Assembly (NCBI GenBank): GCA_023228985.1
Contig: JALOAC010000001.1
Coordinates: 109,406-173,405, forward strand
Length of the DNA stretch: 64,000 nucleotides
Direction of reading: 5' to 3'
From: Thiopseudomonas sp.
GTDB taxonomy: Bacteria; Pseudomonadota; Gammaproteobacteria; Pseudomonadales; Pseudomonadaceae
The notes beneath the pieces are model-generated. The model ran no database searches, was not told the origin of the DNA, and worked only from the letters and a program-made list of their open reading frames with translations. Positions 27,606 through 36,627 of this stretch are shown piece by piece (positions within the stretch are counted from its first letter, which is position 1; each line of letters starts with the position of its first letter). The translations under genes were made by a program, and so were the position numbers.

Positions 27606-28180
27606 TGAAAAAAGTACTCACTCTTGCAGCCGCTTTAGCATTAAGCGCTTGCGCCTCGAATCAACAAGCGCCGGTCGCGCCAAGCAACACCGGACCTATC
27701 GCCCACAGCACAACCGACAATGCACCTGACTGGGTATTTCTGCCTAAGTCCAACAAGGGTTTGGCTTCATCCGCCTGTGTTAACTGGTCCGGCTCAATGA
27801 CCGTTGATCGCGCCCAAGCTATCGCTGCCGCCCGAGCGGATTTGGCGCAACAGATTCAGGTCAAAGCCAGTGTGTTGGATAAACTTTACAGCCGCAAAAC
27901 CACCAGTGGTGACAGCGAGCATGTGGGTGGAACCTTTGAGCAGGTCAGTCAGCAAATCTCTAATGAAACATTGGCCGGTAGCAAACCCGAGCAAATTTCC
28001 TTTGCCACCATCGACAGCAAAAAATATCTCTGTGCATTAGTAGTGCTGGAAAACACCCGCGAAGTGTTTGATACGCTGGTCGACGGCTCTAACCGCAAAC
28101 TCGACCCCATGTCGACCGAAGCGCTGTATGAAGAATTTAAAGCCCAAAAAGCCATGGATGAACTACGCGAACTGCTGTAA
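27605..28180 (+). CDS. LPP20-family outer-membrane lipoprotein
   Basis: 191 residues. Lipobox LSAC after MKKVLTLAAALA. An LPP20 domain begins APDWVFLPKSNKGLASSACV, then an alanine-rich helix (DRAQAIAAARADLAQQIQVK) and strands to TIDSKKYLCALVV. The two internal Cys (SSACV and YLCAL) may pair. The DWVF box is the same as in the product at 20968, so the operon begins and ends with related domains. LPP20 proteins include Helicobacter Lpp20 and the FlgP basal-disk protein. It is the last gene of the operon; no clean terminator follows, only REP-like palindromes. Confidence 0.8.
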   Translation: MKKVLTLAAALALSACASNQQAPVAPSNTGPIAHSTTDNAPDWVFLPKSNKGLASSACVNWSGSMTVDRAQAIAAARADLAQQIQVKASVLDKLYSRKTTSGDSEHVGGTFEQVSQQISNETLAGSKPEQISFATIDSKKYLCALVVLENTREVFDTLVDGSNRKLDPMSTEALYEEFKAQKAMDELRELL

Positions 28181-28193
28181 TAAGACAGCTCCT

Positions 28194-28860
28194 TGTTGGA
28201 GCGCAACTTTTGCGCGATTAAAGCTGTACGAGGATGCCATGCATCCGACCGCGGCTCACAGCTGCAAACACAGCGTCGCCAGACACATCGCTGTCGCAGG
28301 CATGGCCTGCTCCTACGAATTTTATCGCCCAGAAGATGGGTTTCAACAGAAGCAGCTCACTGTATTTATCCGGAAATTGTATGGGGTAGCGCACTCTTGC
28401 TGGAGCGCAACTTTTGCGCGAACCAGCACCGGGTGGGTACTTGTTCCCACCCGGAAACAGCGTTGCTGAGTGGCACGACGCGGGCATAAAATGGCCGTCT
28501 GGCAAAACCCCAACCCAGGCACAGCCAAATGTGGGACCTGCCTTGGCAGGGAACCTGGAGTCATGGCACGGAATTAGAGCCTCTTGCTCAGGTTTGGTTT
28601 TGTCGTGTTTATCGTTCCCCGACAAGTCGGGTCCCACATTGGTTTAGCGCCCGACGTAAAGTCTTGCTTCAGCTCAACGTCCACTCGCGCAAAAGTTGCG
28701 CTTCAACAGGGCATCTATAGGAATCCGCTACGCCTGTACGAGGATGCCATGCATCCGACCGCGGATTACAGCTGCAAACACAGCGTCGCCAGACACATCG
28801 CTGTCGCAGGCATGGCCTGCTCCTACGATTTTTGCTGCCCAAAAACAGGGTTCCAACAAG
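28194..28860. repeat. REP-like palindrome mosaic 1 (intergenic)
   Basis: This gene-free stretch holds at least seven palindromic units. Type ii (TTGGAGCGCAACTTTTGCGC): 28194-28218, 28399-28423 and inverted at 28684-28709. Type A, about 130 bp with GGATGCCATGCATCC and GCAGGCATGGCCTGC hairpins: 28226-28350 and 28724-28860. Type iii, paired inverted hairpins GGGACCTGCCTTGGCAGG and CCCGACAAGTCGGG: 28531-28639. A CCGGGTGGG/CCCACCCGG hairpin lies at 28429-28454. The GTAG-GAGCAGG side of type A resembles Pseudomonas REP elements. Short frames across this region are artefacts of the repeats. Confidence 0.85.
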
Positions 28861-28866
28861 AACGAG

Positions 28867-29259
28867 TTACTTCTGCACCACTAGGTTGTTAAACAGCAAG
28901 TCTTCAACCAAGGTTTCGCCTTCTTCGCGCTCCAGCACACTCTGGACACGCATTAAAGCCGCTCGACGTACTGCTTCCTTAGCTTCAACGCTGGCAAAAT
29001 CCTCATCCGTCTGCTGGGCAAACTGCATCACCAACTGATCTCTTATCAAAGGTACATGATATTCAACGCGCGCCACATTATTGCTTTTAACTCTTAGCGC
29101 TATATCCGCTTTATAAAACTTCAACTTGCCTCCGCTGGCGCTGTAGTTACCTATAACAGCAGGCTGCAAATTAATATAAGCCGTAGTGACTGCTTCATTG
29201 GCACCAGCAGAACCAAAGACAAGCATTAAACATATGGTAATTAACGCAGGTATTTTCAC
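28867..29259 (-). CDS. FliL-like exported protein
   Basis: 130 residues with signal peptide MKIPALITICLMLVFGSAGA. The mature part fits the FliL family: a strand pair (YINLQPAVIG and LKFYKADIALRV), then a helix (VEYHVPLIRDQLVMQFAQQ), then EAVRRAALMRVQSVL. FliL stabilises flagellar stators, but no flagellar genes lie near, so this is an orphan family member; pseudomonads carry such a gene next to prlC. GTG start (29257-29259) overlaps the yheV-like stop as GTGA, which indicates coupled translation. Confidence 0.78.
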   Translation of the reverse strand: MKIPALITICLMLVFGSAGANEAVTTAYINLQPAVIGNYSASGGKLKFYKADIALRVKSNNVARVEYHVPLIRDQLVMQFAQQTDEDFASVEAKEAVRRAALMRVQSVLEREEGETLVEDLLFNNLVVQK

Positions 29260-29540
29260 TCTTGTTCTCCAGTTTTCTTTTGCAGCTTGGGGTTGGGGAA
29301 AAACTGTACTGTTTTACCCTGTTTGGCGACGGGCTTTTTATCGCTTGGATTAACGCGCGTCGGCAATTCTAACGGCACCGAGTTACCCTGTGCATTTAAC
29401 GTATCAGTAAAACCACAGTTAATACAATCACGGTATGGCGTACCTTCCACCCGCCACATCCGAATCGTATCCATAGCTTCACAAGCCGGGCATACAGCTC
29501 CCGCAATAAACTGCTTTTTAGTCTGCACTTCTTCGTTCAT
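29256..29540 (-). CDS. YheV-type zinc-ribbon protein
   Basis: 94 residues. Two Cys pairs form a likely zinc ribbon: CPACEAMDTIRMW and YRDCINCGFTD. The C-terminal half is basic, proline-containing and probably unstructured. Matches the YheV family, found next to prlC in gammaproteobacteria; function unknown. Start ATG 29538-29540 follows AGGTGG, 15 bases after the prlC stop, and its stop overlaps the fliL-like start. Confidence 0.85.
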   Translation of the reverse strand: MNEEVQTKKQFIAGAVCPACEAMDTIRMWRVEGTPYRDCINCGFTDTLNAQGNSVPLELPTRVNPSDKKPVAKQGKTVQFFPNPKLQKKTGEQE

Positions 29541-29555
29541 GTACCACCTCGCTAA

Positions 29556-31604
29556 TTAGGCAACTTGTCCGGTTAAACCACTATGACGCAATAGCGCATC
29601 TGTTTCTGGCGCACGCCCTCGAAACTCGATAAACAGCTCAAGCGGCTCGTAGGATCCACCTTTGGCGAGCACAGTATTGCGAAACGCCTGCCCTACCTGC
29701 GGGTTTAAAATACCTTCTTCTTCAAAGCGAGCAAAAGCATCGGCTGACAGCACTTCTGCCCATTTGTAGCTGTAATAACCGGCCGCATAGCCACCGGCAA
29801 AAATATGACCAAAGCTATTAGCGAAACGGTTCCATGTCGGTGGTGTCATTACTGCCACGCGCTGGCGTACACTATCCAATACTTCAAGCACACTACGACC
29901 ATCACCATGGCTGCTATGTAACTCAAAATCAAATAGAGAAAACTCTAATTGGCGCACCATGATCATGCCTGACTGGAAGTTACGTGCCGCCAGCATTTTA
30001 TCCAACAAATCCTGTGGCAACTTTTCCTTGTTTTGATAATGCTCGGCAATCAACGCTAGGCCATCCGGTTCCCAGCACCAGTTTTCCATAAACTGACTGG
30101 GCAACTCCACCGCATCCCAAGGCACACCATTGATACCGGATACGCCCAACTGTTCAACACGCGTGAGCATATGGTGCAAGCCATGGCCAAACTCATGGAA
30201 TAAAGTGGTCACTTCGTCATGGGTTAACAACGCTGGATGCTCGCCTACAGCTGGAGTGAAATTACACACCAGATAGGCAACGGGCAATACCAGCTCATTT
30301 TCACTGTTACGGAACCGATCGCGCGCACCATCCATCCAGGCGCCGCCGCGTTTATTCGCACGGGCATAGAGATCAAAATAAAAACGTCCTATCGGTTGGC
30401 CGTGCTCGCTGATGGTAAACAGGCGCACATCTGGATGCCAATGTTCAAACTCTTGCTCTTCGTGAATTTGAATTGCAAATAAACGCTCTACCAATTCAAA
30501 CATGCCACCCAGTACTTTATCTATCGGGAAGTACTGACGGATAGTTTCTTCACTTATGCTGTAGCGCTGCTCACGCAGTTTTTCGCTGTAGTATGCCAAG
30601 TCCCAGCTCTGTAAATCAGTGCAGCCTTGTTCAGCGGCATACTGGCGTAATTCAGATAAATCGCGCTCGGCAAAAGGCTTGCTGCGCTTGGCCAAATCAT
30701 TTAGAAACACCATGACCTGCTCGGTGGACTCGGCCATTTTAGTGGCCAAGGACAGCTCACTGTAATTAGCATAGCCTAGCAATTCAGCCAGCTCTTGCCG
30801 CAAGCTCAGGGTTTGTATGATCACCTCAGTATTATCAAACTGAGCCGCATTAGGCCCCTGTTCCGAAGCGCGTGTGCTGTAGGCTGTGTAAACCTCTTCG
30901 CGCAAAGCACGATCATCTGCGTAGGTCACAATGGCGTAATAGCTGGGAAACTCCAAAGTAATCAACCAACCTTCAAGCGCTTTGGCTGCAGCCGCCTGCG
31001 CCATTTGCGCCATAGCCGACTCAGGTACGCCAGCTAACGCTGCTGCATCGGTAATGTGCTTAGTCCAAGCTTGGGTAGCATCAAGCAAATTGTTAGAAAA
31101 ACGGCTGGATAGTTCGGACAGCTGTTTTTGGATCTCAGCGTAGCGCTGCTGCTTGTCCGTTGGTAAATCAATACCTGACAGGCGGAAATCACGTAGCTCA
31201 TGCTCCAGCACTTTACGTTGAGCCACATTAAGCTGCTCAGATACTGCGCTATTGGCAATGCTTTGATAGGCATTAAATAACTGCTTATTTTGTCCCAACT
31301 CTGTCCAAAATTCAGACAATTTCGGCAAACAAGCTTCATGAGCCTCACGCAACACTTGACTGTTACACACTGCGTTTAAATGGCTAACCGGACCCCAAGC
31401 TTGGCCTAAGCGTGCCGCCATTTCATCCATAGGTAAAACTAAGTTATCCCAATTAAAGGCTTGGCTTTGTGCGAGTAAGGCTGCAATTTTCGTGCGGCTC
31501 TCAGCCAGCAACTGGTCAATCGCTGGCTCAACATGCTCGGCTTTAATGGTGGAAAACGGGGGTAAATCGAAATCTTGCAGCAACGGATTCTGGCTCAATG
31601 ACAC
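29556..31604 (-). CDS. prlC: Oligopeptidase A (M3 metallopeptidase)
   Basis: 682 residues, full length for the M3 family. The zinc site HEFGHGLHH is present (His470, Glu471, His474), with a Glu further on in 'NWCWEPDGLA' completing the site. It degrades short peptides in the cytoplasm, including cleaved signal peptides. GTG start (31602-31604) behind AAGGTG. First of a three-gene run prlC-yheV-fliL. The upstream region holds REP mosaic 2, so its promoter must lie in about 75 bases before the first palindrome, or within it. Confidence 0.95.
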   Translation of the reverse strand: MSLSQNPLLQDFDLPPFSTIKAEHVEPAIDQLLAESRTKIAALLAQSQAFNWDNLVLPMDEMAARLGQAWGPVSHLNAVCNSQVLREAHEACLPKLSEFWTELGQNKQLFNAYQSIANSAVSEQLNVAQRKVLEHELRDFRLSGIDLPTDKQQRYAEIQKQLSELSSRFSNNLLDATQAWTKHITDAAALAGVPESAMAQMAQAAAAKALEGWLITLEFPSYYAIVTYADDRALREEVYTAYSTRASEQGPNAAQFDNTEVIIQTLSLRQELAELLGYANYSELSLATKMAESTEQVMVFLNDLAKRSKPFAERDLSELRQYAAEQGCTDLQSWDLAYYSEKLREQRYSISEETIRQYFPIDKVLGGMFELVERLFAIQIHEEQEFEHWHPDVRLFTISEHGQPIGRFYFDLYARANKRGGAWMDGARDRFRNSENELVLPVAYLVCNFTPAVGEHPALLTHDEVTTLFHEFGHGLHHMLTRVEQLGVSGINGVPWDAVELPSQFMENWCWEPDGLALIAEHYQNKEKLPQDLLDKMLAARNFQSGMIMVRQLEFSLFDFELHSSHGDGRSVLEVLDSVRQRVAVMTPPTWNRFANSFGHIFAGGYAAGYYSYKWAEVLSADAFARFEEEGILNPQVGQAFRNTVLAKGGSYEPLELFIEFRGRAPETDALLRHSGLTGQVA

Positions 31605-31681
31605 GGCAACACCTTTGGTTTAACTAGGTTTAATGTTGACTATTTTAGTACAGATTGGCCGCCCTGTGTTGATGTTATCGC

Positions 31682-32335
31682 TCAACGGCTGGAGCACTTC
31701 TACAGGGCACATCTTATGCGCGATTGAGTGTGACGCCAACAAGAGTCCGCTACGCCTGTACGAGGATGCCATGCATCCGACCGCAGACTAAATCTGCAAA
31801 CACAGCACCGCCAGACACATCGCTGTCGCAGGCATGGCCTGCTCCTAAATTTTTTATCACGCAGAAGCTGGGTTTCCACAAAAGCCACGCCGGTAATCCA
31901 GGCAATGTGCATGGGTTAGCGCACTCTTGTTGCAACGCATCTTCTGCACGATTGGTCGTTGAGCTGAAGCGAGATTTTGCGTCGAGCGCTAAACCAATGT
32001 GGGACCCGACTTGTCGGGGAACGATAAACACACCAAAACCAAACCTGAGCAAGAGGCTCTAATTCTGTGCTATGGTTCAAGCTTGGTTCCCTGCCAAGGC
32101 AGGTCCCACATTTGACTGTGCCTAGATTGAAGTTTTGCGCCAGCTAAGCAAAGCCCAAAACTTTAGGATTAAACCTAGACACTGCCGACCAGTCCGCTAC
32201 GCCTGTACGAGGATGCCATGCATCCGACCGCAGACTACATCTGCAAACACAGCACCGCCAGACACATCGCTGTCGCAGGCATGGCCTGCTCCTACGTTTT
32301 TTGTCGCGCAGAAGCTGGGCTCCAACAAGTTTTAA
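31682..32335. repeat. REP-like palindrome mosaic 2 (intergenic)
   Basis: The prlC-trkH spacer (774 bases, no gene) is nearly filled by modules shared with mosaics 1 and 3. A degraded type ii unit lies at about 31688-31725; type A at 31745-31880 and 32192-32330 (86 to 90% alike by eye); and the paired type iii unit at 31999-32111, in the opposite orientation to the one at 28531. The linker 32112-32190 ('TTGAAGTTTTGCGCCAG') recurs at 63588-63672. Both flanking genes are on the minus strand, so any transcript from trkH reads through it. Confidence 0.85.
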
Positions 32336-32378
32336 TCTGTGTTGCTTGAAAGCCCGCTTCGCTCAGCAGCCCGCTCTT

Positions 32379-33830
32379 TTAATATCGCCAAAACGCTGGG
32401 GTGAAGAGAATTAGCAGGGAAAACACCTCTAAACGCCCTAAAATCATCGCAAAGCTTAAAATAAGTTTAGCGCTGCTGGGCAATTCAGCGTAATGCAGTG
32501 AGGCATCACCCAAGGCGGGGCCAAGGTTATTCATACACGAAGCTAGCGTGGAAAAGGCGGTGATGGGGTCCAACTCGCAAGCCAAGAGCGCCATCATCAA
32601 CACGAAGAAAGTTAACAAATACACCGCACTAAAGCCCCAGACTGCTTCAATCACTCGATCCGGTACGGTACGCTTACCCAATTTAACCATGAACACACCA
32701 TTGGGATGCAACAGACGCTGTATTTCCCGCTGCCCTTGGCGAAACAGCAGCATGATACGCATCACTTTCATGCCCCCGCCCGTTGAACCAGCGCAAGCAC
32801 CAATAAACGCGGTATAGAGTAGCAAATAAGGTAAAAAACTAGGCCAGCCACTGAAGTCAGTTACGGAAAAACCCGTAGTACTAGCAACACTTACCACTTG
32901 AAATAGGGCATGACGTAAGGTCAGCATCGGATTGTTATAGTGGTTATAGAGCACTAATACTATGAAAGTTATCAGTACTGTAGTGCCTAGTATTTTCACA
33001 AACGCCATGCACTCAGGGTCTTTAAAGTAGGCCTTGAGTGAGCGGCTGCGCAATGCCAGAAAGTGCAGGCCAAAATTCATTCCCGAGAGCACCATAAAAA
33101 ACACAGCTATGAGCTCTATCGCCACACTGTCAAAATAACCAATACTGGCGTCATGGGTGGAAAATCCGCCAATGGCAATGGTCGAAAAGCTATGGCCGAT
33201 GGCATCAAACCAACTCATGCCCGCTATGGCATAAGCCAGCGCACAGAGCACTGTCAGGCCGCAATAAATAATCCAGAGGGTTTTTGCCGTATCAGCAATA
33301 CGCGGTGAGAGCTTGTTGTCTTTTACCGGCCCCGGAATTTCACTGCGGTACAACTGCATGCCGCCCACACCAAGCATAGGCATTATGGCAACGGCTAACA
33401 CAACGATACCCATGCCGCCTAGCCACTGAAGTTGTTGGCGGTAATATAAAATTGCTCTTGGCAAGCTGTCGATGCCCGTTAGCACGGTAGCACCGGTGGT
33501 GCTTAAGCCTGAAAACGCCTCAAAGATGGAATCGACCAAGCTCATTTCAGGTCGTAAGGACAAGTAAAAAGGCATCGCCCCGAAACTTGCTAACACAAAC
33601 CAGAACGATGCCGTGAGTACATAGCCATCGCGCACACGCAACTCTTCACGTCGGTTACGCAACGGATACCAAATACACAAGCCCGTCAGCAGGGTAATGC
33701 TTAATGCCAGCGAAAAACTGTAACTGGCCTCACCGCCGTCGTACAGGGCAATGAGCAAGGGCGGGACTTGAGTCAAGCTAAAGAGCATCAATAGCATGCC
33801 TAAAATACGTCCTAGGGCGGCAAAATGCAT
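32379..33830 (-). CDS. trkH: TrkH, potassium uptake channel subunit
   Basis: 483 residues with ten or more hydrophobic segments. Selectivity-filter type loops with conserved Gly are visible: SGLSTTGATVL, 'IAIGGFSTHD', 'VASTTGFSVTD' and 'SCMNNLGPALG'. TrkH is the potassium-translocating subunit that works with TrkA at the inner membrane. It sits 14 bases after trkA and is read from the same promoter. The length matches the family. Confidence 0.96.
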   Translation of the reverse strand: MHFAALGRILGMLLMLFSLTQVPPLLIALYDGGEASYSFSLALSITLLTGLCIWYPLRNRREELRVRDGYVLTASFWFVLASFGAMPFYLSLRPEMSLVDSIFEAFSGLSTTGATVLTGIDSLPRAILYYRQQLQWLGGMGIVVLAVAIMPMLGVGGMQLYRSEIPGPVKDNKLSPRIADTAKTLWIIYCGLTVLCALAYAIAGMSWFDAIGHSFSTIAIGGFSTHDASIGYFDSVAIELIAVFFMVLSGMNFGLHFLALRSRSLKAYFKDPECMAFVKILGTTVLITFIVLVLYNHYNNPMLTLRHALFQVVSVASTTGFSVTDFSGWPSFLPYLLLYTAFIGACAGSTGGGMKVMRIMLLFRQGQREIQRLLHPNGVFMVKLGKRTVPDRVIEAVWGFSAVYLLTFFVLMMALLACELDPITAFSTLASCMNNLGPALGDASLHYAELPSSAKLILSFAMILGRLEVFSLLILFTPAFWRY

Positions 33831-33844
33831 AATCTTCGGCTCAA

Positions 33845-35221
33845 CTAGAAAAAGGTTAATCCCACCTGGAACAAACGCTCCACGGCAGGAATATGTTTTT
33901 TGTCCACCACGAAGAGTACCACATGGTCGCCACTGGCAATGACCAGCTCATCATCGACCAGCAGCACCTCTTCGTCACGAATGATCGCGCCAATGGTCGC
34001 CCCAGGCGGCAGGCGAATGTCGTTAATGGTGCGCCCCACAACCTTGCTGGACTGTTTGTCGCCGTGAGCTATAGCTTCAATGGCTTCGGCAGCACCACGG
34101 CGTAAAGAGTGCACACTGACCACATCGCCGCGGCGTACATGAGTTAGCAGCACACTAAGGGTCGCTAGCTGTGGACTAATGGCAATATCAATCGCTCCGC
34201 CCTGCATTAAATCCAAATACGCGGGGTTATTAATCAGCGCCATCACTTTGCGTACGCCAAGGCGTTTAGCCAGCAAAGAGGACATGATATTGGCGTCATC
34301 ATCATTGGTTACGGCAATAAACAAATCTGCTTGATCAATATTTTCCTCAATCAACAGTTCCCGATCCGAAGCGCTGCCATGCAACACTAGCGTGCTGTCG
34401 AGAGTGCCGGATAAGTGACGACAGCGCGCGGGATTCATTTCAATAATCTTAACCTGACAATGGCTTTCGATAGCTTCTGCCAAGCGCTCGCCTACTTGAC
34501 CACCACCAGCAATAACCACCCGTTGATAACCCACCTCTACGCTTCTAAGTTCGCTCATCATCTCGCGAATACGGTGGCGCGCGGCAATAAAAAACACCTC
34601 ATCATCCACTTCGATAACGGTGTCCCCGGTAGGGATAATGGGTCGATCGCGACGAAAAATAGCGGCTACGCGAATATCCGCATTAGGCAAGTGCTCGCGC
34701 AACTGGCGTAATTGCTGCCCAACCAACAGACCGCCATAGTGGGCGCGCACACAGACCAACTGCGCCTTGCCGTCGGCAAAGTCCATAACCTGCAAAGTAC
34801 CCGGGTGCTCAATGAGGCGCTTAATATGGTGAGTGACTACTTGCTCAGGACTGATGAGCACATCAATGGGCAAAGCATCTGGGGCAAACAAATCGGCGCG
34901 GGTTAAATACTGCGTCGCTCGTACACGGGCAATTTTAGTCGGCGTGCGAAATAGGGTATGCGCTACTTGGCAGGCAATCATGTTGATTTCATCGCTATTG
35001 GTCACAGCTACCAGCATATCGGCGTCATCGGCTCCTGCTTGGCGTAAAATAGCTGGAAAAGAGGCATGTCCTGTTACCGTGCGAATATCTAATCGCTCAC
35101 CCAGCTCGCGTAAATGCTCAGCATCCGTATCCACTACGGTAATATCATTGGCTTCATTGGCGAGTTGTTCAGCCAAATTTCCGCCCACCTGACCTGCGCC
35201 CAGGATGATAATTTTCATCAA
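33845..35221 (-). CDS. trkA: TrkA, NAD-binding regulator of potassium uptake
   Basis: 458 residues, two RCK units. Each begins with a Rossmann glycine motif: IIILGAGQVGGNLAEQL at residue 4 and VVIAGGGQVGERLAEAI near residue 232, each followed by a TrkA-C domain. It gates TrkH according to NAD(H) or nucleotide binding. Gene order rsmB-trkA-trkH, with rsmB 95 bases upstream, matches Pseudomonas. Confidence 0.97.
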   Translation of the reverse strand: MMKIIILGAGQVGGNLAEQLANEANDITVVDTDAEHLRELGERLDIRTVTGHASFPAILRQAGADDADMLVAVTNSDEINMIACQVAHTLFRTPTKIARVRATQYLTRADLFAPDALPIDVLISPEQVVTHHIKRLIEHPGTLQVMDFADGKAQLVCVRAHYGGLLVGQQLRQLREHLPNADIRVAAIFRRDRPIIPTGDTVIEVDDEVFFIAARHRIREMMSELRSVEVGYQRVVIAGGGQVGERLAEAIESHCQVKIIEMNPARCRHLSGTLDSTLVLHGSASDRELLIEENIDQADLFIAVTNDDDANIMSSLLAKRLGVRKVMALINNPAYLDLMQGGAIDIAISPQLATLSVLLTHVRRGDVVSVHSLRRGAAEAIEAIAHGDKQSSKVVGRTINDIRLPPGATIGAIIRDEEVLLVDDELVIASGDHVVLFVVDKKHIPAVERLFQVGLTFF

Positions 35222-35316
35222 CGACCTCAGTGATAGCTGTTGTTGCTGTTATAGGTGTCTATTAAAGCACGCTTGCTGGTGCAGCGGCACTATCCATAAA
35301 TGCTTAAGCGAGGCGC

Positions 35317-36627
35317 TTACTCGGTAGGTGCATTAACTTTTCGTAAACGTGCATAATAAAACCCATCATGCCCCTGCGCTTGCGCCAACAGCTGTCGCCC
35401 ACGCGGCTGAGCAATCCCGCAAGCCAGCTCAAACGGCCATTCTTGCGCGTCAGCGGTGCGGGCTAAGAACTGCTCAATCACCTGGGTGTTTTCATCCGGC
35501 AAAGCCGAACAGGTGGCGTACAGCAGTACACCGCCGGGTTCCAAGGTCGACCACAATACCTCTAACAACTCGCCCTGTAATTGCGCCAGCGCAGGAATAT
35601 CCTCGGCGTGACGGGTGAGTTTGATATCGGGGTTGCGGCGAATCACGCCGGTCGCCGAACAGGGCGCATCCAACAAGATGCGCGCAAAGGGCTGTCCATC
35701 CCACCAAGCGTCCAGATCGCGAATGTCCGCGGCTTTGAGTTCAGCCTTTAAGCCCAAGCGCTGTAAATTTTCTTCCACTCGAAGCAGGCGTTGCGCTTCT
35801 AAATCAACCGCTACCAACTGGCCCAAAGCGGGTTGAGTTTCGAGGATATGACAGGTTTTGCCGCCGGGCGCACAGCAGGCATCCAGCACGCGCTGACCGG
35901 GTTGCACATCCAATAAATCGGCGGATAACTGCGCTGCTTCGTCCTGCACGCTACACCAACCTTTGGCAAAACCGGGCAGTTCAGTCACATCACAGGCCTG
36001 CGCCAACTGCACGCCGTGGCGACTAAAAGGCGTCGCTGTCGCGGCGATACCAGCCTGTGCCAGCTGCTGCAGGTAGTCATCACGGCTCATATGCTGTTGA
36101 TTAACCCGCAACGTCAGCGGCGGATGGCTGTTATTGGCGGCACAAATGTCCAACCAGTGCTCAGGCCAGTGCGCTTTCAAGGCTTTTTGTAGCCAGCGCG
36201 GGTGAGCCGTGAGTACCACAGGGTCTTTTTCCAGTTGCGGCAATAGTTCTTCGGCTTCCGCTTGGGCGCGGCGTAACACGGCATTGAGCATGCCTTGCGC
36301 CCATTGTTTCTTTAAGGTTTTAGCGCAGTCAACGGTTTCACTAATCGCAGCATGCGGCGGAATACGGGTATAGAGCAATTGGTACAGACCAATAATCAGC
36401 AACGCCTGTACGTCTTGATCGGCTTTACGCAGGGGTTTGCTTAAAAACTGTGCGGCTAGGATTGCCAAACGCGGATACCAACGCGCACTGCCCAGCGCGA
36501 GCTCTTGCACCAGCGGGCGATCGCGCACGGCGACTTTAGCCAACACGTTGGGCAAGCTGCCTGCGAGCGAGGCTTTACCGTTAAGAACTGCAGTTAGGGC
36601 ATGGACAGCAGCGAGGCGTGGATTCAT
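35317..36627 (-). CDS. rsmB: RsmB, 16S rRNA m5C967 methyltransferase
   Basis: 436 residues. N-terminal NusB-like domain (about 1-135), then the Rossmann methyltransferase with SAM loop DACCAPGGKTCHILE and the two catalytic Cys in LLDAPCSATGVIRRNPDIK and LLYATCSALPDEN. It methylates C967 of 16S rRNA. It overlaps the fmt stop by four bases (ATGA), so the fmt-rsmB pair is translationally coupled. Confidence 0.97.
   Translation of the reverse strand: MNPRLAAVHALTAVLNGKASLAGSLPNVLAKVAVRDRPLVQELALGSARWYPRLAILAAQFLSKPLRKADQDVQALLIIGLYQLLYTRIPPHAAISETVDCAKTLKKQWAQGMLNAVLRRAQAEAEELLPQLEKDPVVLTAHPRWLQKALKAHWPEHWLDICAANNSHPPLTLRVNQQHMSRDDYLQQLAQAGIAATATPFSRHGVQLAQACDVTELPGFAKGWCSVQDEAAQLSADLLDVQPGQRVLDACCAPGGKTCHILETQPALGQLVAVDLEAQRLLRVEENLQRLGLKAELKAADIRDLDAWWDGQPFARILLDAPCSATGVIRRNPDIKLTRHAEDIPALAQLQGELLEVLWSTLEPGGVLLYATCSALPDENTQVIEQFLARTADAQEWPFELACGIAQPRGRQLLAQAQGHDGFYYARLRKVNAPTE

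Noticed and set aside
28194..28860. CRISPR array or phage attachment site in the repeat-rich spacer
   Set aside because: Repeats are palindromic, of unequal length and spacing, and the same modules occur in two distant spacers, which fits REP-type elements.
28193..28892. Overlapping open frames of 62-139 codons on both strands after the envelope operon
   Set aside because: They lie wholly within REP-like palindromes and repeat in the other mosaics with different frames; no protein-like composition.
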